In this document: positions 46,277 through 57,059 of the stretch, one piece after another | How the letters are laid out: each line of letters opens with the position of its first letter | Position numbering within the stretch: the first letter of the stretch is position 1 | DNA from: Pseudoips prasinana | Lineage: Eukaryota; Arthropoda; Insecta; Lepidoptera; Nolidae | DNA length: 64,000 nucleotides | Reading direction: 5' to 3' | NCBI GenBank assembly: GCA_951640165.1 | Contig: OX621260.1 | Location: 11,674,001 to 11,738,000 of the forward strand | Made by a program: the position numbers and the translations under genes | The notes under the pieces: generated by a model | The model's input: only the letters and a program-made list of their open reading frames with translations | What the model was told of the DNA's origin: nothing | The model's database searches: none

Positions 46277-46611
46277 TGTTCGGACATTGACCGAACAGCT
46301 CAGCACTTTTAGGTTATTCATTATATAAATTCACTAATGTTAGCAAATAAAGTTAGTTCGTAAGTAACTCGCGATCGATACACTATCAAAGCAATCGGAA
46401 ACCGCTCCGATTGCCGCGTAAAGATCAAATCAAATCATTTTAGCTTAATATATCATTTTATAAATCTTAGTATTAACCAACTAAATAATTGTAGTTTATA
46501 TACTTTTAATATATCATTTAAAACCTCATATTTTGTATCATTAACAAATCAACCAGAATACTTAAAAGTGCAGGTCAGTGCTAACTACGGGAGCAGGCCT
46601 AAACTTTTATA
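46277..46611 (+). repeat. 5' LTR of BEL/Pao element
   Basis: 335 bp. The first 21 bp contain a small inverted repeat (TGTTCGG...CCGAACA). Followed at 46612 by TGGTCCTTCGAGT, the likely primer-binding site. Confidence 0.92.
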
Positions 46612-46913
46612 TGGTCCTTCGAGTATACTATCAGTTCGCGAAGTGCAGTGCAAGTGTTTCGTTTACCGAGTTTTAGTGTTCAGTGCTATACGCAAAATTA
46701 GGGCTTTGGTTTTCGAGATACTTAGCAAAGTATTACGTGCGCCGTTAGTTCGTAATCAGTGACGTGTGGACAAGCACATTAGACAAGGAAATCGCTGCTG
46801 GGCTGCTGAAAAGCTGTGACAGAGGAGCTGTATCGTAAGGAGAATATAAGGTCAGACCAAACCATTTAATTACATTTTTTTTATCATATCGTATCATATA
46901 AACAACGAGCAAG

Positions 46914-48620
46914 ATGGAGAGTATTGTAGTTGGCCAAACTGAAATCTATGACGCCCTGGTTCATCTCTTAACCAATTTTAAGAAGGATGGTGCTGGGCGG
47001 AAAACAGTTGACTATTGTAAGAGAAAGTTGGAGATATTGGAAGCTTATTGGAGAGAGTATCAACAGAATCATAAACAATGCTGTGAACTTGCTGAGTTTG
47101 ACCATGTCTATTTTACTAAAAGATGTTATGATAAGGCGGAGGAAGTGTATATCGCGATCAAGGAGTTAATCAACAGGACTTTGAGTCAGTTGTTGTCGAA
47201 GCAACAAGAGTTAAAGCAACTTCCTATAGAGGTAGGAGTATCAAATCAAGGAGAACAAGCAGGGCATTCTACTCAAATCGGGAAATTTAATCCAAATGAA
47301 GGGTCGTCTCGTTCCGAACCTGACCAGCAGCAGGACGCCACCTTAAAACACGACACCATCAAACGGGATGAGATGATAAAGAAACAAAACATAAACTTTA
47401 AGGCGTTTTTGAGGACAGTAACCAACATTGAAATTGACCATTTGAAAAATAACTGGGAATTCGAAGATGCACTGCGGTCCCTACAAAGTCGCTGGAATAT
47501 TATTGACATTTTACATTGGGAGATAGAAGCTGAGAACGGTCGTGAAGATGTATGGTACCAAGAGGAATTCACCAGATATGAGAAAATGTATAATGATTTA
47601 AAGAAAAGTATTAGTTCTAATATGTGGTGTGAAGCGCATCGGGATAATTCAACACCTAAAATGAATATTCCTGAATTTTATGGGAATTACCACCAGTGGA
47701 CGTCTTTAAAGATTTGTTCACAGAAACTATACATAAAAACCCGTCGTTATCGAAAGCACAGAAAATGCAGTTGTTGAAAGGTAAAGTAGTAGGTGAGGCT
47801 GAGCGACTGATCCATCATCTTCAGATTAGCTCAGAGAATTATGAGGTATGTTGGGAAATACTAAACCATAGATACGATAACAAGAGGCTGATATTCACAT
47901 CGCATATCAATATTTTATTAAATATCCCCACAATGCAACAACAAACCGCAGGAATGATTAAAAAACTTCACGACGTCACAAAGGAATGTTTACACGCCAT
48001 ACAAAACTTAGGTATCGATATTACTAACTGGGATCCGCTTTTAGTACATCTACTGTCGCAAAAACTGGACTCCGAGTCATTTTCAGAATATATAGAGTCT
48101 GTGAAAAAGCATAGGGAAGTACCAGTACTTCAAGAATTCCTGGATTTCTTGGAGACCAAGTTTACTGCCTTGGAAGTAGCTCGGCGTAAACAGGAACCGA
48201 ACAATCATAAGATGAACCATCCAGCATCGCATCTAAACTATCAATCAAGTCAAAAGAAACATTTTTATCATAGCAATAACTATCAGCCACCAAATAAAAG
48301 TAATTCAACAAACACGAAAAACATGAAAACTTTCCACGTTTCGCGGTCATTCACTTGTCCATTTTGCAATGCTGACCACGGATTGTGGATGTGCGCCCAA
48401 TTTTCGCAACTGACAGATGAGCAAAAATTAAAAACCGTCAATAAATTAAATTGTTGCGTAAATTGTCTATTCAACCACTTTAATAAATCATGTATTTCAA
48501 CAAAAAGGTGTCGAAAATGCGACGCTCATCACAATACATTATTGCATGAAGCAATTGTCGCGAAGAACAAATCTACCACCTCAGCAAAATCAAACAATAA
48601 GGGCGTGAACACACTGAGCG
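46914..48620 (+). pseudogene. BEL/Pao gag, frame break near 47700
   Basis: Gag starts at the ATG at 46914 with a long helical, charged N-terminal region. It continues through a capsid-like part in which IPEFYGNYHQW marks the conserved Pao-type 'P-x-F-x-G' motif (about 47665-47700). The frame changes at about that point, and the rest of gag is read from 47696 onward. Cys-rich knuckles follow: CPFCNADHGLWMC and CCVNCLFNHFNKSC, then CRKCDAHHNTLLH (about 48355-48550), which bind nucleic acid in this family. Gag is normally fused to pol here. Confidence 0.85.
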
Positions 48621-51257
48621 GTTCTAATAAAACAAATGCTCAACATACATCGAGCTCAAATCATGTCTCATGGAATGATATGACTGAAACTCTTTTAGCT
48701 ACGGCTATAGTGAAGGTGACAGCAGCCGATGGATTGCAGCATACCATGAGATGTCTAATTGATCAGGGGTCTCAAATCTCAATAATAAGCGAGAATGCGG
48801 CCCAAATTTTAAACTTAAAAAGATATAAGTGTAAAGGAAAAATTATTGGAGTTGGGGAAAACGAGAGAAGCTGTAAGGGAATGATGAATATTCGCATTCA
48901 ATCAATCTATAACGACTTTTCGTTAGAAGGCGAAGTTCTTATCATGAGTAGTTTAATCAAATGTTTACCAAACAAATCTTTTACAAAACCGTCTTGGCCA
49001 CACATACAAAATATAAATTTAGCGGATCCGGACTTCAATACAAGTCGCCCCGTGGACTTACTTTTAGGAGCGGATGTATACGGCATGATTGTCTTAAATG
49101 GCATCTTAAGAGGAGATAGTGAGGATCAACCGATTGCCCAGCAAACACAATTGGGATTTTTGCTATGTGGTGCCATGAAACCAAATTACATGTGCAACGT
49201 TGTCCTTCAAAATACAGATGACTTACGCAAATTTTGGGAAAATGAGGATATCAGCGAGCCGATTGAGATGTCTACAGAGGATCATGAATGTTTACGGTAC
49301 TTCTTATCAACAACAGAGAGATTAGAAAACGGAAAATACCAAGTTCGACTACCATTTAAATCAGAAATAAAAGAACAGCTCGGGTCTACTAGATCTTTAA
49401 CATTGGCACAGTTCCGTAAATTAGAAGAAAAACTACAGAAACATCCCGAACTGAAATTGGATTACGTTAATTTTATGAATGAATATTCTACGTTGGGTCA
49501 TATGATACCTTCGGCTGGGAACACGACACCCGAGTGTTATCTACCTCATCACTGTGTGACACGTGATTCAACTACTACAAAGCTGAGAGTGGTATTTAAT
49601 GCCTCGGCTAGGTCAATGTCAGGACTCAGTTTAAATGACGTCATGTACCGGGGCCCAAATTTGCAACAAGATTTACAGGAGTTAATTTTGAAGTGGAGAC
49701 AGTATCAATATGCTTTCACAGCCGACATTGAAAAGATGTACCGTCAAATATTGGTACACCCTGATGACCAACCCTATCAAAAAATATTATGGAGAGAATC
49801 ACCTGATCAACCTATCAAATCATTTTCACTTACAACAGTTACATATGGTACAAAACCAGCACCATTTTTGGCAATGATGTGTTTGAAGCAATTGGCCCAG
49901 GAAGAGAAACTAAAATTCCCTGACGCAGCAAAAGCATTAGAAGAATCCTTCTTCATGGATGACTATTGTGGAGGGGCCCACTCTAAACGGGAAGCAAATG
50001 AAATCGGATCTTATAAAACTATTACAAAAGGGAGGATTAAATTTACGAAAGTGGACCTCAAACAAATCACATCTTTTGGCAGACTTAGATAAAAGTTTAT
50101 GCAATCAATCAACATATGAGTTCAAACAGTCGGACTCTACCAAAACGCTAGGACTCGCATGGAATCCGCAAAGGGATAAATTCATTTTTGACTCTAAATT
50201 GGAACTAGAGTCAAAAACATCAGAAACCAAGAGATCACTTCTTTCGGACATATCCAAGTTATTTGATCCGTTGGGGTGGCTCACTCCTTTAAGCATTAGC
50301 ATGAAAATTCTATTTCAACAAGTATGGTTAGCAAAATTGGAATGGGATGACGTACTACCAGAAGATATAAAGAGTAAGTGGCACGATTTAAGGAGAGATT
50401 TGGAGAAAATAAACACTATAACAATAAACAGATGGATAGGTACAACAGGAGACCAAAATGTGCAGTTACACGGATTTTCCGACGCATCAAATAAAGCTTA
50501 TTCTGCCGTTATTTACTGCAAGACAAGCGGCAGAGATGGTTGTAACATATCTTTGGTAACTGCGAAGGCCAGATTAGTGCCTATAAGTAAAGTTATCTCG
50601 ACACCTAGGTTGGAGTTAATGGGGGCTCATCTCTTAGCCCAGCTAATGAAGAAAGTGTGTGCTTGCTTTACAAATTACAAAATAGAAACATACTGCTGGA
50701 CTGATTCCACCGCCGTACTCGGGTGGATTCAAGGAGACCCAGCGCGATGGAAACCCTTTGTAACAAATCGAGTTAAATTTATAACCAAAATCATATTATC
50801 AGAAAATTGGGGATATGTAAATACGAACGAGAATCCGGCAGATGCTGCAAGTCGCGGATTAACTATCAATCAATTGAAGGAACATTCGTTATGGTGGGAC
50901 GGTCCATCATGGCTTCAGTCATTCCAGAACAAAAGTATACCACATACTATTTATGAAACAAACTTAGAAATTAAGAAATCTATTTTAAAACAAACAAATG
51001 CCGTTATCATAGAACATCAAAGTCAACCTATACTTCAAAATATCATAAACCATCTCTTATATAAATTTAGTTCATTTATAAAAATTGTACGTATTCTAGC
51101 ATGGATACTGCGGTTATCTACAAAAAAGGTTCGTCAACCTTACCTCACGTTGCAAGAACTACGACGCGCTAAAATGCTTATTGTAAAAAAACGTGCAACA
51201 AACAGAATTTGTCGACGACATACTTTACATAAACAAGCATGGAAAAGTTCATTCTAA
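48621..51257 (+). pseudogene. BEL/Pao pol: protease, RT, RNase H; frame break near 50000
   Basis: The protease active site reads LIDQGSQISII at about 48757 (Asp-Gln-Gly instead of the usual D-[ST]-G). RT: LRVVFNASARS, then AFTADIEKMYRQI with the first catalytic Asp, and FFMDDYCGGA at about 49950 with the Asp pair. The frame changes between about 49985 and 50090. RNase H: GFSDASNKAYSA, PRLELMGAHLL and YCWTDSTAVLGW (about 50470-50730) provide the Asp-Glu-Asp residues. An integrase N-terminal extension runs to about 51250, where the frame changes again. Confidence 0.9.
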
Positions 51258-52530
51258 AAGTAAAATTTTGAATCTGAACCCCATTGTTGATCAAGACGGC
51301 ATTCTTCGAGTGAGTGGTAGATTAAGAAACGCTCAGATGTGCCCCGAGATGAAGTATCCCATCATCATACCTCATAATCATCGACTTACTACATTAATAA
51401 TACAATATACTCATGAATTATCATTCCATGGTGGGGCCCGCCTTACTTTATCTAACATTCGACAAAAATACTGGATAATTGGCGGTTATATGGCAATAAA
51501 AAAGTTTATACGACAATGTATTACATGCAGAAAACAAGAACCAGTAAAACAATTTCAACTCATGGGTGACCTACCATCATCTAGAGTTAACCCTGAAAGC
51601 CCTTTTTATCATTGTGGCGTAGATTACACGGGTTTCGTAGAAGTTAAGGCTAATAAAGGGCGCGGGATAAGGACGAGTAAGGGATACATAGCACTTTTCA
51701 TATGTATGGTGACAAAAGCTGTTCACTTGGAATTAGTTTCCGATTTAACCACTTCAGCTTTCCTAGCAGCTTTGCACCGAATGGCCGCTAGACGCGGAGC
51801 ACCACGTCACATATACAGTGACAACGGAACAAACTTCGTGGGAGCCAACAGAATGCTACAAACAGAGTATGAACAACTTCAGCAAATCTTTAGTGAAAAA
51901 TTCTTTACGGAGATTACTGAGCTACAAATTGAATGGCACTATAATCCAGCTAAATCAGCACATGCCGGTGGAATTTGGGAAAGGAATATTGGTTTATTGA
52001 AAAAACATTTAAAACGTGTAATCGGTCAACAAAAATTAACATTCGAAGAATACACCACTCTACTGTCCAGAATAGAAGCTTGTATGAACACACGACCGCT
52101 CTGTGCGCTGTCAGAAGATCCTCAAGATCTAGAATTTCTAACGCCAGCCCACTTCCTATCGACACGACCAGGTTTATCTGTAATGGAAACAGAGGAAGAT
52201 GCACGGACCAGATGGCACTTAACGAATAAATTGTTTACAGATTTATGGAAAAGGTGGAAAACCGAATATCTAACACAATTATCTGCAAGAAACAAGTGGA
52301 AGGAGTATCAGAAAAATATTAGCGTGGGTGACCTAGTAATGATACATGATGATGAAATTCTACCGGCAGGAAAATGGCCAGTTGGTCGCGTTACAGAAGT
52401 CCACCCAGGAAAAGATGAGCTCGTGAGAGTGGTCACCTTGAAAACAAAGAATGGCTACTTAAAACGACCCATCGTAAAATTGTCGATTTTACCTTTGAAA
52501 AACGACACGGAAGATAAAAAATATCAACAT
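51193..52530 (+). pseudogene. BEL/Pao integrase
   Basis: The zinc-binding H-H-C-C is visible (HELSFHGG with both His, about 51412; CITCRKQ, about 51513). The catalytic core follows: CGVDYTGF (Asp, about 51617), YSDNGTNF (Asp, about 51818) and GGIWERN (Glu, about 51974). A C-terminal stretch VGDLVMIHDD...PAGKWPVGRV follows, as in Pao integrases. This part is uninterrupted and runs on in the same frame into the envelope. It is reached from RNase H only across a frame change near 51200-51250. Confidence 0.9.
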
Positions 52531-54561
52531 ATGAGTAAACCAGCATCCAAACAGACTTCTATATCACAGCCAAAGAAGCAAAACAGCCGTCAGTCGAACA
52601 CAGGAACAAATTCCAAATTATTAAACATTGCACTAGCATTACTTTTTTTTATTAGTATTATATCGCCAACTACAGCCTCATATAACTTTACCCAATTCGA
52701 CAGCAACCAGACTTTATATTTTGATCCAGTCGGAAGAATAAATTTAATTCGAGATAAATGGAAACTCGTAACATATTATGACATGTCTCCTTATTGGAAA
52801 GGATATAAAGCCGTTAAAGATTTTACAAACTACATTGAAAGGTCGTGTGAGTCACTATCAGTACCAACTCATTGTAACATGATTCTATTACAAATACGTC
52901 ATGATTACAATGAACTTGAATACTATAACCAGCTTTTGCTGAGCCAACACTATGGCACGAGCTTACGATCGCGACGCGGTCTTATCAACGCGGTGGGTTC
53001 AGTCGCTAATACTTTGTTCGGAGTTTTAGACGAGAATTTCGCCGAAAAATACCAGGAGGATATTAAACTGGTGTTTAGTAACCAAAAACACCTTGTTCAG
53101 TTATGGAAAAACCAAACCTCTATAGTTGAAGCGGAACATAACATATTACAAAGAACCGAAGCTATGATAGAAACCCAACACAAAATCATAAATAAACATT
53201 TAAACGCTTTGGATTCAGCCACCAATGTACTCCAAAAAGAAATCAATAACATGGCAACTCAGCAAGATTTCACTCTCATATCGATTGCAACACTTAATAT
53301 GATTAACAATTTAAGACGAATACAAGACACCTTAATCGATACGATTTCAGAAATTTACCATGGTCAGATTAGTCTGCATTTGTTGAACCCTAATCAGATG
53401 AAACAAGAATTACAAATCATACATAGTCAAATGCCCAAGGAACTAGCATTACCAACAACTAATATTGAAACCGATATTCAGCACATTTATAAATTACTGA
53501 AAGTAAAAACACGAGTCACTCGAGAATATATCATATTTGAAATTACTTTCCCATTGATCGCAAGGGAAGATTTCCAATTATACAAAATAATAGCTATCCC
53601 GCACCAAAGTAATACTACCATGGTTACTATAATTCCAGTATCTCAGTACGTTGCAGTCAATCTGAAAAAAGATTCTTATTTTATACCTAAAATAAATGAA
53701 CTAAATACATGTTTGCTTCACGGAGACTCATTCATGTGCGAACTATTTAAACCTATCATGAAACTAGAGAATGATAACAGCTTCTGTGATAGTAATCCAT
53801 TGACCCATAAATGCAAAACACAAAGGTCAATGTGTATAAATAAATGGGTCGAATTACATTCAACGCCTCAGTATTTATATTTTTGTTGTGATGCCTACAC
53901 AATTAAAGTGATATGCGACGATCAAGTTACCGTACACCAGATAACTCGGGCAGGGGTCATTAGCATGTCTGAGAAATGTGTTGTACGAGGCAAGGATTTC
54001 GAACTATATACGCTATTGCGACAATCTAACCAAATCCAACTTTCATCAAAAATTACGGTACCAAAACTTGACCAAATAAATCACATCATCAATATTCAAA
54101 TGCCTGAAGATGAGGTATTAACTGAAGATAAGTCTTTGAATAGATCAATATCTCTTCTTGGAGAACAAATAGAGACCTTGAGATCCAGCAAAGCAGAAGT
54201 AGAAGAGATGTCGTCTCATGATATCCATCATTACACCATCTCTTACATACTGTTAGCCGTCGTTGTATGTGCAGCAATAATGTGGATATGGAGGAGGGCC
54301 TACTGCGGTTTGTGCCGCAGACCTCGCCGTGGGGAGGATCAAGACGGACAGAACGGAAGGGCTTTATCACGAACAATCAGAGACAGAGTGAACAGTGACA
54401 ATGTGCAACCATCAAACCGTGAAAGTGAAGTGGAATTAAAAACTTTTCTGGCCAGACGGTGGCCCAGTGCAATGCGAAAAGCAGGACAAAGGGAGAGGGC
54501 TACAATGCCTTCTACTCGAAAAGAACGCGCCGTTTTCACTATAGAGGACTCATTAGTTTAA
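52531..54561 (+). CDS. Envelope-like F-type fusion glycoprotein of the BEL/Pao element
   Basis: From the Met at 52531 to the stop at 54561 are 676 codons without a break. Seen: a hydrophobic signal-like stretch (IALALLFFISIISPTTA, about 52630-52680); a basic RSRR site at about 52965, directly followed by a Gly/Ala-rich hydrophobic stretch typical of an F-protein fusion peptide; helical heptad-like segments; a Cys-rich distal part; and one membrane anchor (ISYILLAVVVCAAIMWIW, about 54240-54293) with a basic, acidic-rich tail. The family comparison is with baculovirus F / errantivirus-type envelopes. Notably there is no stop between integrase and envelope, so expression would need a polyprotein, splicing or internal start. 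Confidence 0.83.
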   Translation: MSKPASKQTSISQPKKQNSRQSNTGTNSKLLNIALALLFFISIISPTTASYNFTQFDSNQTLYFDPVGRINLIRDKWKLVTYYDMSPYWKGYKAVKDFTNYIERSCESLSVPTHCNMILLQIRHDYNELEYYNQLLLSQHYGTSLRSRRGLINAVGSVANTLFGVLDENFAEKYQEDIKLVFSNQKHLVQLWKNQTSIVEAEHNILQRTEAMIETQHKIINKHLNALDSATNVLQKEINNMATQQDFTLISIATLNMINNLRRIQDTLIDTISEIYHGQISLHLLNPNQMKQELQIIHSQMPKELALPTTNIETDIQHIYKLLKVKTRVTREYIIFEITFPLIAREDFQLYKIIAIPHQSNTTMVTIIPVSQYVAVNLKKDSYFIPKINELNTCLLHGDSFMCELFKPIMKLENDNSFCDSNPLTHKCKTQRSMCINKWVELHSTPQYLYFCCDAYTIKVICDDQVTVHQITRAGVISMSEKCVVRGKDFELYTLLRQSNQIQLSSKITVPKLDQINHIINIQMPEDEVLTEDKSLNRSISLLGEQIETLRSSKAEVEEMSSHDIHHYTISYILLAVVVCAAIMWIWRRAYCGLCRRPRRGEDQDGQNGRALSRTIRDRVNSDNVQPSNRESEVELKTFLARRWPSAMRKAGQRERATMPSTRKERAVFTIEDSLV

Positions 54562-54866
54562 GACATGTTTTATTTAGATTTTTTTATCATTTAATTACTA
54601 TACCAATAAAACTAACCATTAAATATAATTCACTTGACTAACCATTTACAAATTTAATACATTAAATCAAATCAAATTTTATTGTTATAAATATTATTGT
54701 TTACATTAATATAGTTTACATAATTGTGCTTAGATAGAATAGGGTATTTTATTATGAAAATATGTACGATGATTTGATTTACTCACATCTTCCCTTCTCA
54801 TCTCGTGCTCGGGAGTATGTTCGGACATTGACCGAACAGCTCAGCACTTTTAGGTTATTCATTATA

Positions 54867-56187
54867 ACGGGTGGCGCAAAAGTAAAGACCCTATTTGGTT
54901 CAGCTATAACATTTTTTCTAAATTAGAAAACTAGATTTAGATTTTTTTAAATGTATATTTGTGCCATTAAATTTCGTACCATTAGGATTTAAAGATGATG
55001 TCTTTTAAATGGTGACCTCCAGAGTTGATACACATTTGAGCCCTATTTATGACATTTTGCATAACTTGCCGTAACACTTCCTGCGATATGTTCGTTATTT
55101 CTTGACGAATGTTTTCTTTTAGAGCTGCGAGAGTCTGTGGCTTGTTCACATACACCCGAGATTTCAAAAAACCCCAAAGAAAGAAGTCTGGACTGGTCAG
55201 ATCGGGTGATCTTGCAGGCCAAGGCAAATCGCCAAAACGAGAGATAACTCGGCCTGGAAAAGCGTCCCTCACTAAGTCCATAGTGTCGCGCGCTGTGTGT
55301 GCCGTAGCGCCGTCTTGTTGAAACCAGATGTGCTCCAGCCCCAATTCGTCCAAACTGGGTATCAAAAACTCACGTAACATGGTTCTGTAGCGTTCTCCAG
55401 TGACAGTAATCGCATTGCCTCCAGCGTCTTCGAAAAAATAGGGTCCGATCACTCTGTCAACACAGATGCCACACCATACAGTAACTTTTAGTGGGTGTAG
55501 AGGTGTTTCTTGAATAATGCGCGGATTATCAGTGCCCCAGAACCGAGTATTCTGCTTATTGACATGCCCTGAGAGATGGAAATGCGCTTCGTCACTCATA
55601 ACCAATTTTGAAGGAAAATCATCCTCTTCAAGGTTGAGGTTTATGACGCGCTGGCAGTAATCTAGACGAGCTCGGTGGTCAGCAGGCAGCAGCTGATGAG
55701 TCATTTGAGTTTTATACGGGAACATCTTTAAGTCTTTCACCAAAATACGCTGCAGGGTCAGTCTGGAAATGCCCAATTGCGTGGCACGTCGCCTCGTTGA
55801 TGTTTCTGGACACTCTTCCACATCTTCGCGCACAGCATCGATATTTTCAGCTGAACGGCCTGTTCTTGGTCTCCCAGACTTAGGTCTATCCAATGTTGAG
55901 CCAGTTGCTTCAAGGCGTGTGGCAAAGCGTCGAATTGTGCGACCAATCGGTGCCGGACGGTGGGGAAATCGTCGACGAAATTCACGTTGTGTTCTTATCA
56001 CTGATGAATTATTCCGTAAGAACATTGACACAATTATTCCACGTTCTTGGGGAGTAAAACGGTCCATGTTTATTTTCAGTGTATTTTACATTTGTTCACT
56101 ACACAATTTTCAACAACAGAATGACAGAAAATGTCATATAAAAAAAAAAAAAGTATTTTCTTTAGTGCCAGTACTTTTGCGCCACCA
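54867..56187 (-). mobile_element. Mariner-type element (rosa-like) in the LTR
   Basis: About 1.32 kb. Ends share GGTGGCGCAAAAGTA in inverted orientation, with TA on both outer sides. It contains one intact transposase gene on the minus strand. Confidence 0.88.
54982..56067 (-). CDS. IS630-Tc1-mariner transposase, DD41D (rosa-like), intact
   Basis: A 361-codon uninterrupted ORF. N-terminal HTH region (FTPQERGIIVSMFLRNNSSV, then SKSGRPR-like linker and a second HTH, RRRATQLGISRLTLQRIL). Catalytic residues: Asp in VMSDEAHFHLSG, Asp in WFQQDGATAHTA, and Asp in SPDLTSPDFFLWG. I count 41 residues between the last two, the spacing described for the rosa group. The length is right for the superfamily and there is no stop or frame break, so the enzyme could still be functional. 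It cuts and pastes its own element; it has no role in the surrounding LTR element. Confidence 0.9.
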   Translation of the reverse strand: MDRFTPQERGIIVSMFLRNNSSVIRTQREFRRRFPHRPAPIGRTIRRFATRLEATGSTLDRPKSGRPRTGRSAENIDAVREDVEECPETSTRRRATQLGISRLTLQRILVKDLKMFPYKTQMTHQLLPADHRARLDYCQRVINLNLEEDDFPSKLVMSDEAHFHLSGHVNKQNTRFWGTDNPRIIQETPLHPLKVTVWCGICVDRVIGPYFFEDAGGNAITVTGERYRTMLREFLIPSLDELGLEHIWFQQDGATAHTARDTMDLVRDAFPGRVISRFGDLPWPARSPDLTSPDFFLWGFLKSRVYVNKPQTLAALKENIRQEITNISQEVLRQVMQNVINRAQMCINSGGHHLKDIIFKS

Positions 56188-56478
56188 TAAATTCACTAAT
56201 GTTAGCAAATAAAGTTAGTTCGTAAGTAACTCGCGATCGATACACTATCAAAGCAATCGGAAACCGCTCCGATTGCCGCGTAAAGATCAAATCAAATCAT
56301 TTTAGCTTAATATATCATTTTATAAATCTTAGTATTAACCAACTAAATAATTGTAGTTTATATACTTTTAATATATCATTTAAAACCTCATATTTTGTAT
56401 CATTAACAAATCAACCAGAATACTTAAAAGTGCAGGTCAGTGCTAACTACGGGAGCAGGCCTAAACTTTTATAATAGT

Positions 56479-57059
56479 ATTATTACATATAGTATTATTA
56501 ATATTTTGTTACTGAATTATGTGCCTCTAGGACTGAAATCGTATTTTGTTTTGTTTAAATTATTAATGTTAAAGAGAGACAAATTAGTGTCGTCGGTTGA
56601 TTATTATTTGAGATTTTTAGAGAATTTATTAATGAGTATGGTTATTTTATGTATATTTTGATAATGATTATTACAGTTTTATCTCTTGTTTTTTCTATTA
56701 TTCTTACAAATATAATTGTTTTAGAGAGATGTTTAATTTTACTGAATAATATAGTTACGTACAAAGTTGATCTCAATTATATTACTTAAAAATAAGTAAA
56801 GAATTTTTGGTTTAGATTTTTCAATACAATGTTTTCCTGGTGTCCATTCACTTACGTTTTTACCTAGTAATAAGATCAAACTTTTTGATACGGTTTTATA
56901 CCAAAAAGGTACAATAAACCATTTTTAATTGTAAAACTGTGTTTAATTTTTTACTTATTTTTTTGTAATATTGGTTCTAATTTTGAATGCAAAAAGGACT
57001 TTTATGCTTTTGTTAAGCTGTAACCTAACTGCTATTACATATATTAACATCTTATATTC
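56479..57059. other. AT-rich spacer, nothing recognised
   Basis: Right flank of the BEL/Pao insertion; short open frames without motif. Confidence 0.45.

Larger units (their letters stand above)
46277..56473 (+). mobile_element. BEL/Pao LTR element with envelope gene (endogenous retrovirus-like)
   Basis: Full-length element: 335-bp LTRs starting TGTTCGGACATTG and ending CTTTTATA; 5-bp target duplication ATAGT (46272-46276 and 56474-56478); TGG-starting primer site directly after the 5' LTR. Gag, protease, RT, RNase H, integrase in BEL/Pao order, then an envelope. The two LTRs look identical once the mariner in the 3' LTR is set aside. Three frame changes interrupt gag-pol, so it is not expected to be autonomous now. 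Confidence 0.93.
54818..56473 (+). repeat. 3' LTR of BEL/Pao element, split by a mariner
   Basis: LTR sequence at 54818-54866 (49 bp) and 56188-56473 (286 bp) adds to exactly 335 bp, the 5' LTR length. The interruption is the rosa-like element. A purine-rich GGGAG stretch stands just before it. Confidence 0.92.

Noticed and set aside
47273..54539. Antisense ORFs under the BEL/Pao element and other transposase genes
   Set aside because: Shadows of the coding strand, with no motifs of their own.
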